A program made the position numbers and the translations under genes. A DNA stretch of 24,136 nt from Chloroflexi bacterium UBA4730 (GTDB lineage Bacteria; Chloroflexota; Limnocylindria; P2-11E): the NCBI GenBank assembly GCA_002404155.1, contig DHJC01000018.1:25079-49214 (forward strand), read 5' to 3'. Under the pieces are notes generated by a model. The model was not told where the DNA came from. It ran no database searches and saw only the letters and a list, made by a program, of their open reading frames with translations. Below are positions 7,577-15,190 of this stretch, piece by piece (the first letter of the stretch is position 1; every line of letters begins with the position of its first letter).

Positions 7577-8455
7577 ATGACGACGGGACGGATGAGCGTC
7601 CGGTGGCGCGACGACGCGTTGCCGCTCGCGCTCCTCGGTCCCGCCGTCCTCTACCTGCTTCTCCTCATCGTGCTGCCGATGGTCCAGGCCTTGGTCCTCG
7701 CGTTCCAGGGTGACGACGGCACCTTCACCCTCGAGCATCTGCGCCGGATGACCGGCGACGTCGCGTTCCGCGACGCGATCCGCAACACACTCGTCCTGCT
7801 GATCCTCATCGTGCCGGCGCAGATCGTCCTCGCCCTGGTCATGGCCCTGCTCGTCCACTCGCGGATCCGCGGCCACGAATGGTTCCTCTACGTGTACGCG
7901 ATCCCGCTCGCGATATCGGATCTCGCGGCCGGGATCCTGTGGCTCTCCGTCTTTACCCAGAACGGGTACCTCAACACGGTCCTCCAGGCGCTCGGGATCA
8001 TCAAGGAGCCGATCGTGTACCTCTCCTACGAGAACATCGCCATGGTGATCGGCGCGATCGTCATCGCGGAGTCGTGGCGCGCCACCGCGCTCGTGCTGGT
8101 CATCCTCGTCGCGGGCCTGCAGCTCATCCCGCGCGACTACTTCGAGGCGGCCGACCTGTTCGGGGCCTCGCGGCTGCGGCGGACGGTCCACGTGGTGATC
8201 CCGCTCCTCCGCCCGAGCCTCCAATCTGCGCTCATCATCCGGACGATCTTTGCCTTCACCACGTTCGCGGCGGTGTTCGCGCTCGCCGGGCGGAATCTTC
8301 CGGTCGTGGCGGGCGAGGCGTACAACTGGTCGGTCGTCGCGCGTGACCCGCACGTCGCCGCCGCGTACGCGCTCGTGTTGCTTGCCCTCGCCGGCGCGAT
8401 GACGATGGTGTACCTGCGGGTCCTCGGCACGAGTGAGACCCAGCGGGCGCGATGA
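7577..8455 (+). CDS. Sugar ABC transporter permease, MalF/UgpA type
   Basis: First membrane subunit of the carbohydrate importer. It has 292 residues with about six hydrophobic segments, beginning with ALLGPAVLYLLLLIVLPMVQ, the usual first helix of this family. The EAA loop that contacts the ATPase reads DYFEAADLFGASRLRRTV, followed by HVVIPLLRPSL. Start ATG 7577 lies four bases after the stop of the binding-protein gene; ATG 7592 is a possible alternative five codons on. The end overlaps the next permease start in ATGA (8452-8455), so the two permeases are made in step. The pairing of one A-type and one C-type permease with a family-1 binding protein is the standard CUT1 layout. Confidence 0.92.
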   Translation: MTTGRMSVRWRDDALPLALLGPAVLYLLLLIVLPMVQALVLAFQGDDGTFTLEHLRRMTGDVAFRDAIRNTLVLLILIVPAQIVLALVMALLVHSRIRGHEWFLYVYAIPLAISDLAAGILWLSVFTQNGYLNTVLQALGIIKEPIVYLSYENIAMVIGAIVIAESWRATALVLVILVAGLQLIPRDYFEAADLFGASRLRRTVHVVIPLLRPSLQSALIIRTIFAFTTFAAVFALAGRNLPVVAGEAYNWSVVARDPHVAAAYALVLLALAGAMTMVYLRVLGTSETQRAR

Positions 8456-9261
8456 GGCTCCCATATGCCGTCGACCGGGCCCTCGTTTACGCCGTCGCGC
8501 TCCTGCTCGCGGCGTGGGTGCTCGTCCCGCTGTACTTCATCGGCCTGGCCGCGTTCAGCACGCCCGATGCGGCGTACAGCTACCCGAAGGCGCTCCTGCC
8601 CGTGGCTCCGTCGGCGGAGACGATGCGCTTCTTCCTCGACTCACGGGGCGTGGTGTCTTCGATCGTCAACAGCTTCGCGGTCGCCCTGCTCACGATCGTG
8701 ATCGCCCTGCTGCTCGGCGCGCCCGCGGGCTACGCGCTCGCGCGGTTCGCCTTCCGTGGACGGGACGCTTTTGCGGTCCTCGTGCTGACGACGAAGATGT
8801 TCCCGATCGCGATCCTCTCGATCCCGCTGGCCGTGACGTTCCTCCAGCTTGGCCTGTACGACAGCATCGTCGGCGTGGCCCTCGTGCACTCAGCCATGGC
8901 CCTGCCATTCGTCATCCTCGTCACGAGCGGCGTCTTCGTCGCGGTGTCCCACGAGCTCGAGGAGGCGGCGCAGACCCTCGGCTGCTCGCGCTGGACGGCC
9001 TTCCTTCGCGTGGCCCTGCCGCTCGCGCTCCCCGGTCTCGCGGCTGCGGCGATCTTCACCTTCGTCATCTCCTGGAACGAAGCGTTCGCCTCGACGATCC
9101 TCACGCTCCGCTCCCGGACGCTGCCGGCCCTGGTGCTCACGGCGCTCGATCAATCGCCGATCACGTTCAAGTTCGCTGGGGGATTCGTGATGGCCGCGCC
9201 GGCGATCGCCTTCATCTTTTTGATGCGCCGCTACCTCTTGAACCTGTGGGGAGGCCGCTGA
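8452..9261 (+). CDS. Sugar ABC transporter permease, MalG/UgpE type
   Basis: Second membrane subunit of the carbohydrate importer, 269 residues, about six transmembrane helices. Typical landmarks are the first helix with AAWVLVPLYFIGLAAFS, the NSFAVALLTIVIALLLGAPA segment, GYALARFAFRGRDAF, and the ATPase-contacting EAA motif ELEEAAQTLGCSRWTAF followed by LRVALPLALPGLAAA. The protein ends in a short basic tail (RRYLLNLWGGR). ATG 8452 overlaps the preceding stop by four bases. The last codons contain GGGGAGG, which serves as the ribosome binding site for the ATPase gene beginning immediately after the stop. Confidence 0.92.
   Translation: MRLPYAVDRALVYAVALLLAAWVLVPLYFIGLAAFSTPDAAYSYPKALLPVAPSAETMRFFLDSRGVVSSIVNSFAVALLTIVIALLLGAPAGYALARFAFRGRDAFAVLVLTTKMFPIAILSIPLAVTFLQLGLYDSIVGVALVHSAMALPFVILVTSGVFVAVSHELEEAAQTLGCSRWTAFLRVALPLALPGLAAAAIFTFVISWNEAFASTILTLRSRTLPALVLTALDQSPITFKFAGGFVMAAPAIAFIFLMRRYLLNLWGGR
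9248..9254 (+). promoter_or_regulatory. Ribosome binding site pointing to a CTG start for the ATPase
   Basis: GGGGAGG, an almost full anti-16S match, lies eight bases before CTG 9263 but 23 bases before the nearest standard start (GTG 9278). It is by spacing the signal for the CTG. Confidence 0.6.
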
Positions 9262-9262
9262 C

Positions 9263-10309
9263 CTGGCCGCCGTCACGGTGCGGGGCGTGTCGCGGTCCTT
9301 CGGCCGCACGCCGGCGCTGCGCACCGTCGATCTTGACGTCCACGACGGGGAGTTCATGGTGTTGCTCGGGCCGTCGGGGTGCGGCAAGACGACGCTGCTG
9401 CGGACGATCGCCGGGCTCGAACGGCCCGACGCCGGCGCGATCGCGATTGGCGGCCGCGACGTCACCAGCCTGGCACCACGTGACCGCAACATCGCGATGG
9501 TCTTCCAGAGCTACGCGGTCTTCCCACACATGACGGTGCGGGCGAACATCGGCTTCGGCCTGCGGATGCGCCGGACCCCGAAGGCCGAACAGGCGCGTCG
9601 GGTCGCCGATGCCGCGGCGCTGCTCGGGCTCGAGGCGCTCCTCGAACGGTTCCCGGGGCAGCTGTCCGGGGGGCAGCGCCAGCGCGTGGCGGTCGCTCGC
9701 GCAATCGTGATGGATGCCGACGTCATGCTGATGGACGAGCCCCTGTCGAACCTCGACGCGCTCCTCCGGCTCCAGGCCCGTGCCGACCTGAAGCGGCTGC
9801 ACGGCGAAGTGAAGAGGACGACGATCTATGTCACCCATGACCAGGTCGAGGCGATGAGCATGGGCGATCGTATTGCCGTCATGGGAGACGGCGTGATCGT
9901 CCAATGCGACCTCCCGATGGCGGTCTACGACCACCCGGCGACGCAGTTCGTCGGTGGATTCATCGGCTCGCCGCCGATGAACTTCGTACGCGGCGCGATG
10001 TCCGACAGCGCCTTCGTCGCTGAGGGTGTGCGGCTCCGGCTGGAGCGGCCACCTCGCGCGGGCGGCGAGATCGTGATGGGCGTCCGGGCCGAGCATCTTC
10101 GGATCGGAGCCGAGGGCTTGCCCGCGGATGTGCTCGTCGTCGAGCCGCTCGGGTCGCACGCTCTGGTGACCGTGCGAGTCGGGGGAGTGCCGGTCAAGAT
10201 CGAGGCGCCCGTGGACATCGGGCTGCGACCGGACGAGCGGATCCACGTCGCTGTGGACCAGGCGCGCATCCGGTGGATGGATGCCGCGACCGGCACCGCG
10301 ATCCGCTGA
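9263..10309 (+). CDS. Sugar ABC transporter ATP-binding protein, MsmX/UgpC/MalK type
   Basis: Cytoplasmic ATPase driving the carbohydrate importer. Visible motifs: Walker A LLGPSGCGKTTLL, Q-loop VFQSYAVFPHMTV, signature LSGGQRQRVAVARAI, Walker B VMLMDEPLSNLD, and switch histidine in IYVTHDQVEAM. A C-terminal TOBE-like domain follows (about residues 240-345), as expected for this subfamily. With CTG 9263 as start the chain begins AAVTVRGVSRSFG after the initiator, which is the family's normal first beta strand, and has 348 residues. Starting at GTG 9278 (343 residues) would remove most of that strand and leave the ribosome binding site 23 bases away. I therefore give 9263, with GTG 9278 as the conservative alternative. 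CTG 9263 begins one base after the upstream permease stop. Confidence 0.92.
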   Translation: MAAVTVRGVSRSFGRTPALRTVDLDVHDGEFMVLLGPSGCGKTTLLRTIAGLERPDAGAIAIGGRDVTSLAPRDRNIAMVFQSYAVFPHMTVRANIGFGLRMRRTPKAEQARRVADAAALLGLEALLERFPGQLSGGQRQRVAVARAIVMDADVMLMDEPLSNLDALLRLQARADLKRLHGEVKRTTIYVTHDQVEAMSMGDRIAVMGDGVIVQCDLPMAVYDHPATQFVGGFIGSPPMNFVRGAMSDSAFVAEGVRLRLERPPRAGGEIVMGVRAEHLRIGAEGLPADVLVVEPLGSHALVTVRVGGVPVKIEAPVDIGLRPDERIHVAVDQARIRWMDAATGTAIR

Positions 10310-11922
10310 GCACCCTGCGCCGGCTGGACCCGGCTCGGCCGTACAAGCCGCTCGACGTCGGCAACGGGATCGTGTCTGGCACCGTGTCTCCTGCCGGACG
10401 GATCCTCTCGCTCGGCACGTCCCACCCGCTGTATGGGCGGATCGTGGTCACCGATGCCCCGCCGTTCGATGCCGCGTTGCGGCACGATCAGATGGCGGTG
10501 CGGCGGTACCGGGCGCAGCTGGCGTCGCCGGACCGGGCCGGCTTCGGCCTCGCGTCCGCCGCCGGACCGGCCGAGGCCTCGCTGTTGGATGAGCGCTGGC
10601 CCCTCGGGCGCGCCGGCGCGATCGAGGTCCTCACCGTCGCGCCCCCCGGCCGGCGGGGGATCGTTCAGCGTGCGACCGGGCTGCCGGACGGCCGCGTGAC
10701 GACGGCTCCGCGGATCGCGCGGGCCGCGTACACCCAGCTCACCCCGGGCGATGCGCTTCCCGCGGTCGATCCGCGCGAGCTCGGCGCATTCGCAATGCGC
10801 GCCGTCTCGCGCGATGGTGCGGTCTACCTCGCCGCGGCGTTCGGTGCCACGCCAGCAGAGGCGGATGCCGAAGTCGAGGCGCTGCTCCGCGATGCGCCGG
10901 GGCTCGTGCCGGACGCGTCGGGCTCGGGAGCAATCGCCGACATCGTGACCGCGCGCGCGACCGCCTACTGCCTGGATTGCGCGGCATCCTGGCTCGAGGA
11001 CGGATCGGTGGCGATCCTCGCTGATCACGAGATCCTTCCGCTCGTGTGGACGAGGGACGCGTACTACGTCGTGCGTTCCCTCGCGGCGACCGGCGCTCCC
11101 GGCGCGTCAGCGATGACCGCCGCGTTCCTGGATTGGCTCTTCGATCGCGCGGAACGGCGGGGTGGCTGGTGGCCTCGCGCAGCGCTCGCGTCCGGCCAGG
11201 CGAAGGATCCGCAGTTCCAGCTTGATCAGCAGCTCTACCCGCTGCTCCTCGCCCGTCAGGCCGGCCGGCATGTCGCGGAGGCGCGCGCGGTGATCGAGCG
11301 GCTCCTCGCCAAGCGGGGACCGTGTGGCCTCATCGCGACCGCGGAGACGCCGGCTGACGATCCGCTGTCGCTCCCGTTCCATTTCTCGAGCCACGTGCTG
11401 CTCTGGCACGTCCTTGCGCTTTTCGAGCACCCGCACGCGGAGCCGCTGCGGCGGGTCGTTCGCGCGCTGTTCACCCGCGACGGCCAGTTCGCATATGCGG
11501 TCTCCGGCGCGGACGGTCCGGCGCTCCACTACCACGACGCGAATGACCTTCCGACCATCTTCGCTCCGGGCTGGGGCTTTTGTGACGCGGCGGATCCGGT
11601 GTGGCGGGCCACCATCGATCACGCTTGGAGCGAGGCGAACGCCGGCTTCGTCCCGGGAGCGTTCGGCGGGCTCGGCTCGCTCCACACGCCGCACCCGTGG
11701 CCCCTCGGAGATCTCCAGGATCTGGTCGTCGGCCGGTTGCTCGGCGACGCGGCGCGGGTCCGGCGGGCCGAGGCGAGGCTTCGAGCGGTCGAGACCTGGG
11801 ACGGGCTCCTGCCGGAGGCGTACGACGAGCGGTCCGGGGCGGTCGCCTCTCGCCACTGGTTCGCGTGGCCGGCCGCGCTGCGGGCGCTGCTCGGCGCGGA
11901 TCCGCGGCGGGTCGTGCCGTAG
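10273..11922 (+). CDS. Putative intracellular six-hairpin glycosidase, GH125-like
   Basis: Likely a glycoside hydrolase with an N-terminal beta domain (about residues 15-235) and an (alpha/alpha)6-type catalytic barrel. Barrel landmarks resemble family GH125 (exo-alpha-1,6-mannosidase): VWTRDAYYVVRSL (259-271) matches the family's WLRDS strand, QFQLDQQLYPLLLA places Asp318 where GH125 has its general acid, and GLLPEAYDE followed by RHWFAWPAALRALL places Glu515 near the family's base. The similarity is to motifs only, so the substrate stays open. There is no signal peptide, so it would act on imported sugar; it directly follows the CUT1 importer. GTG 10273 overlaps the ATPase by 37 bases. A CTG at 10306 overlapping the ATPase stop (CTGA) is an attractive alternative, giving a 538-residue protein. 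Confidence 0.75.
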   Translation: MDGCRDRHRDPLSTLRRLDPARPYKPLDVGNGIVSGTVSPAGRILSLGTSHPLYGRIVVTDAPPFDAALRHDQMAVRRYRAQLASPDRAGFGLASAAGPAEASLLDERWPLGRAGAIEVLTVAPPGRRGIVQRATGLPDGRVTTAPRIARAAYTQLTPGDALPAVDPRELGAFAMRAVSRDGAVYLAAAFGATPAEADAEVEALLRDAPGLVPDASGSGAIADIVTARATAYCLDCAASWLEDGSVAILADHEILPLVWTRDAYYVVRSLAATGAPGASAMTAAFLDWLFDRAERRGGWWPRAALASGQAKDPQFQLDQQLYPLLLARQAGRHVAEARAVIERLLAKRGPCGLIATAETPADDPLSLPFHFSSHVLLWHVLALFEHPHAEPLRRVVRALFTRDGQFAYAVSGADGPALHYHDANDLPTIFAPGWGFCDAADPVWRATIDHAWSEANAGFVPGAFGGLGSLHTPHPWPLGDLQDLVVGRLLGDAARVRRAEARLRAVETWDGLLPEAYDERSGAVASRHWFAWPAALRALLGADPRRVVP

Positions 11923-11941
11923 CGCCGAATTGCTCTGACCG

Positions 11942-11947
11942 CATAAT
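11942..11947 (+). promoter_or_regulatory. Candidate -10 element of the liv operon
   Basis: CATAAT differs from the consensus TATAAT at one base and lies 33 bases before the ATG at 11981, in the only non-coding gap upstream of livJ. Transcription would begin near 11954, leaving a leader of about 27 bases with the ribosome binding site. No clear -35 box is seen. Confidence 0.45.
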
Positions 11948-11968
11948 GACCCGGTCCAACTCGCGGGC

Positions 11969-11974
11969 GGGAGG
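11969..11974 (+). promoter_or_regulatory. Ribosome binding site deciding the livJ start
   Basis: GGGAGG directly abuts the ATG at 11975 but lies six bases before the ATG at 11981, so translation most likely begins at 11981. Confidence 0.65.
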
Positions 11975-11980
11975 ATGAAC

Positions 11981-13240
11981 ATGCGGAAGCTCTCAGCGGT
12001 CGCGGTCGTGGCGGCCGTGGTGATCGCCGCCTGCGGCGGCACCGCCTCGACTGGCGGAGCGCCGTCGGCATCGACGGCGGCCGCGACCGTCGCACCTGGC
12101 CCGATCAAGATCGGCGCTGTCCTGCCACTGACCGGGTCGTTCAGCGCGTCCGGTACCTACTTCAAGCAGGGCTACGAGCTCGCGACGAAGGAGATCAACG
12201 ACGCCGGCGGCCTCGACGTCGGCGGCTCGAAGCATCAGATCACGCTGAGCATCCTCGATGACGGCAGCAACGGGACGAAGTCGCGCAGCCTCGTCGAACA
12301 GCTGGTCACGCAGGACAAAGTGACCGCGCTGCTCGGTGGCTATGACACCGGCCTCGTCGAGGCGCAACAGGCCGTGCCCGACCAGTACAAGATCCCGATG
12401 GTCGAGGGCGGCGGTGCGGCATCGGCCATCTTCACGCGCGGTAACAAGTACCTGTTCGGCACCCTCGCCACCATCGACGACCTGGGCAAGAACACGATGG
12501 ACTTCCTCAAGTACTGGATCGATCAGGGCAAGCTCCCGAAGCCACTGACGATCGCGCTCGTCTGGGAGAACACCGACCACGGCAAGGACTACCAAGGCGC
12601 CGTCAACCTGGCCGCGAAGAACACCCCCGACTACTTCAAGGTCGTCCTTGACCAGGGCTTCGAGCTGAATGGCAGCGACTTCACCTCGCTGCTGACCCAG
12701 GTGAAGGCGGCGAATGCCGCGGCGTTCCTCTCCGACGCCCACCTCCCGGACTACATCACGATGCACCGCCAGTACACGCAGCTCGGTCTCACCCACAAGT
12801 TCGTGTCTTACGGCGCGCGCGGTCCGGATCAGAAGGGCCGCGACGCCCTCGCTGCGGCCGCCGACTACCTCGTCGCCGGACTGTGGTGGACGCCCGCGCA
12901 GCCGGACAAGGGCAGCCAGGACTTCACCGCGAAATGGAAGGCCGCATACAACGTGACGCCGGACTGGTTCCAGGCGCTGTCGTATGAGACGGCCCGCGTC
13001 CTGTACGCGGGGATGACGAAGGCCGGCTCGCTCGACGGGACGAAGATCCGGGACGCGCTCGCGTCCCTCGATTTCAGCGGATCCATCGTGCCGGGTGGCC
13101 ACATCTCGTTCGATCCCACCGGCAAGCCGAAGACTCAGATCGTCATGACCCAGAACCTTCCGGGCAACAAGGTGTCGCTCGTCTGGCCCAAGGGCGTCGC
13201 GGGCTACAGCGACGCGATCATGCCGCTCCCATCCAAGTAG
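11981..13240 (+). CDS. livJ: Branched-chain amino acid/amide-type ABC transporter substrate-binding lipoprotein
   Basis: Receptor of a HAAT-family importer (periplasmic-binding-protein fold of the LivJ/AmiC/UrtA kind). The N-terminus is a lipoprotein signal, AVVAAVVIAA before Cys18, with a Ser/Ala/Thr linker. The mature part starts with the family's first strand, PIKIGAVLPLTGSFSASG, then YELATKEINDAGGLDVGG, LVTQDKVTALLGGY and PMVEGGGAASAIFTRG. The second lobe has FLSDAHLPDYITMHRQY and WFQALSYETARVLYAGM. It has 419-420 residues, a usual length. The start at 11981 rests on ribosome-binding-site spacing; ATG 11975 adds two residues. The four downstream genes complete the importer. Ligand identity cannot be read; amino acids, amides and short carboxylates are all known for this family. 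Confidence 0.92.
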   Translation: MRKLSAVAVVAAVVIAACGGTASTGGAPSASTAAATVAPGPIKIGAVLPLTGSFSASGTYFKQGYELATKEINDAGGLDVGGSKHQITLSILDDGSNGTKSRSLVEQLVTQDKVTALLGGYDTGLVEAQQAVPDQYKIPMVEGGGAASAIFTRGNKYLFGTLATIDDLGKNTMDFLKYWIDQGKLPKPLTIALVWENTDHGKDYQGAVNLAAKNTPDYFKVVLDQGFELNGSDFTSLLTQVKAANAAAFLSDAHLPDYITMHRQYTQLGLTHKFVSYGARGPDQKGRDALAAAADYLVAGLWWTPAQPDKGSQDFTAKWKAAYNVTPDWFQALSYETARVLYAGMTKAGSLDGTKIRDALASLDFSGSIVPGGHISFDPTGKPKTQIVMTQNLPGNKVSLVWPKGVAGYSDAIMPLPSK

Positions 13241-13263
13241 GACGTTGACGGACCACGCGGTTA

Positions 13264-13300
13264 CGGGGCGGGGGCCTGCCACGGCGGGTCCACCGCCCCG
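13264..13300 (+). repeat. Stem-loop between binding-protein and permease genes of the liv operon
   Basis: CGGGGCGG (13264-13271) pairs exactly with CCGCCCCG (13293-13300) around a 21-base GC-rich loop, in the 76-base gap between livJ and livH. No T-run follows. In other ABC operons, hairpins at this place stabilise the binding-protein message or dampen read-through, giving excess receptor over permease. That role is inferred here. Confidence 0.5.
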
Positions 13301-13316
13301 GCCGGCATCCTGACCC

Positions 13317-14216
13317 ATGCTCGATTGGTCGAACCTCGGCACCCTGACCATCGCGGCGGTCCTGACGGCCGGCCTCTACGCCATGATGTCCTTCGGGCTG
13401 GCGTTGGTCTACGGGGTCATGAAGATCATCAACCTCGCCCACGCCGCGACGATGATGCTCGCCGCCTTCACCGTGCTGACCCTGAACCGATCGTTCGGAC
13501 TCGATCCGATCATCGGTTCGGTCGTCATCCTGCCGCTGTACTTCCTCGCTGGCATGACCCTCTATCACGTCGCCGTGCGGCGCGTGGCGGCTGTCCCGAT
13601 CGCGTCGCTCCTGCTCCTGTTCGGCATATGGCTCGTCGCGCAGAACGCCGCGTACCTGATCTGGGGCAGCGAGGATCAATCCATCGTCACCGCGTACACG
13701 TTTTCGACGGTCGACGTGCTCGGGCTCCACGTCGCCGTAACCCGGATCGTCCCCTTCGTCATGTCCTTCCTCATGCTCGGCGTCATGCGCTGGCTCCTCG
13801 GATCGACGGATCTCGGTCGCGCGATCCGCGCCGTCAGCCAAGATCCGACCGCGGCGCGCCTCGCCGGCATCTGGCCCGAGCGGACTTCCATGATCGCTTT
13901 CGGCATCGGGACCATGTTGTCCTCGTTCGCCGGTGGGATGTTCACGCTCATCTTCTCGTTCACGCCTGATTTCGGCGGCGTCTTCCAGCTGAAGAGCTTT
14001 GCGATCATCGTGCTCGGCGGACTCGAGAGCTTCCTCGGGGTCGCGCTCGGGGCGCTCGTGCTGGCCACGATCGAATCGTTCTCCATCCTTATCCCCGGTT
14101 GGCGTGCGAGCCTCGTCAATCTGCTGGCGTTCGGCCTTCTCGTCGTTGCCCTCGTCGTGCTGCCAGGCGGCATCGCGAGCCTCATCGCGCGACGGACCGG
14201 GCGGGCGGCGCAGTGA
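13317..14216 (+). CDS. livH: Branched-chain amino acid-type ABC transporter permease LivH
   Basis: First membrane subunit of the HAAT importer, 299 residues with about eight hydrophobic segments. Typical LivH features are the N-terminal AAVLTAGLYAMMSFGLALVY, the MKIINLAHAATMMLAAF signature (usual form: hydrophobic-NxAHG-like stretch near residue 45), RAVSQDPTAARLAGI in the cytoplasmic loop contacting the ATPases, and LKSFAIIVLGGLESFLGV. ATG 13317 has no visible ribosome binding site; CATCCT ends five bases before it and could be a weak leaderless promoter, but this is uncertain. The stop overlaps the start of livM in GTGA (14213-14216). A hairpin separates it from the binding-protein gene. 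Confidence 0.91.
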   Translation: MLDWSNLGTLTIAAVLTAGLYAMMSFGLALVYGVMKIINLAHAATMMLAAFTVLTLNRSFGLDPIIGSVVILPLYFLAGMTLYHVAVRRVAAVPIASLLLLFGIWLVAQNAAYLIWGSEDQSIVTAYTFSTVDVLGLHVAVTRIVPFVMSFLMLGVMRWLLGSTDLGRAIRAVSQDPTAARLAGIWPERTSMIAFGIGTMLSSFAGGMFTLIFSFTPDFGGVFQLKSFAIIVLGGLESFLGVALGALVLATIESFSILIPGWRASLVNLLAFGLLVVALVVLPGGIASLIARRTGRAAQ

Positions 14217-15190
14217 CGCTCGATCGGAACCCGTATCTGGCGGCGCTCATCGTCGCCGGCGTCTGCGCGATGGTCCCGGTCCTGCGCCCGGACGACCTCA
14301 CCATCCTCGGGGTCGGCTTCCTCACCTTCGTCTTCGTGACGCAAGCGGTCTCATGGAATCTCGTCGGCGGCTTCGCGGGCCAGGTCTCCTTCGGGTTCGC
14401 GGCGTTCTTCGGGACCGGCGCGTATGTGACGGCGATCCTCTGGTCCCGCTACGGATGGGAGCCCGTCCTGACGCTGCCGTTCGCCGGGCTGGCGGCGATG
14501 GTCGTGGCGCTGCTCGTCGGGTTGCCGTGCTTCCGCCTCTCGGGACCCTATTTCTCGATCGCTACGATCGGCGTCGGCGAGGCCGCACGGGTCATCGCGA
14601 TCAATCTCGACAACATCACCGGCGGCGCCTCGGGACTCATCCTGCCGTTCAACGTGCCGGAGAAGGCCTGGTTCTACCGCGCCGGACTGATCCTCGCGAC
14701 CGTCACGTTCCTGACCGCGGCGTGGATCCGGCGACATCGCTTCGGTCTCGCGCTCTTCTCGCTGCGCATGGACCAATCGGCCGCCGAAAGCCTCGGCGTC
14801 CCGACCGCGTTCTTCAAGAACCTCGTGCACGTCGTGGCCGCCTTCTTCGTCGGAATGAGCGCGGGGCTCTACGTCGTCTACCTCTCGTACGCGCACCCCG
14901 ATCAGGTGTTCGGATTCGACCTCTCCATCGGCATGGTGCTCATGAATGTGATCGGAGGCATCGGCACGCTGTGGGGACCCGTGCTCGGCGCGGTGATCTA
15001 CTTCCCGATCCGCCAGCTCCTGCTGGCGGATCCGCGCCTCGTCGCCGTCAACCTGCTCGTGTTCGGTGCGCTCCTCATCCTGATCATCCTGTTCGAGCCG
15101 GGCGGCCTGCTCGGCCTGCTCTCGCGAGCGGGCATCGTCGCCCGTAGCGGCCTCGGGCTCCGGCCGGCCGCGGACAAGCGAGCGGAATGA
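14213..15190 (+). CDS. livM: Branched-chain amino acid-type ABC transporter permease LivM
   Basis: Second membrane subunit of the HAAT importer, 325 residues, about eight to ten membrane segments. Landmarks: AVSWNLVGGFAGQVSFGFAA (family form: W-N-hydrophobic-GG-x-AGQ-x-SFG), FRLSGPYFSIATIGVGEAAR, NITGGASGLILPF, LRMDQSAAESLGVPTAFFK (ATPase-contact loop) and VIGGIGTLWGPVLGAVIYF. The start is GTG 14213, overlapping the livH stop by four bases; longer forms would run through livH. It ends in ATGA overlap with livG (15187-15190). Confidence 0.92.
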   Translation: MTLDRNPYLAALIVAGVCAMVPVLRPDDLTILGVGFLTFVFVTQAVSWNLVGGFAGQVSFGFAAFFGTGAYVTAILWSRYGWEPVLTLPFAGLAAMVVALLVGLPCFRLSGPYFSIATIGVGEAARVIAINLDNITGGASGLILPFNVPEKAWFYRAGLILATVTFLTAAWIRRHRFGLALFSLRMDQSAAESLGVPTAFFKNLVHVVAAFFVGMSAGLYVVYLSYAHPDQVFGFDLSIGMVLMNVIGGIGTLWGPVLGAVIYFPIRQLLLADPRLVAVNLLVFGALLILIILFEPGGLLGLLSRAGIVARSGLGLRPAADKRAE

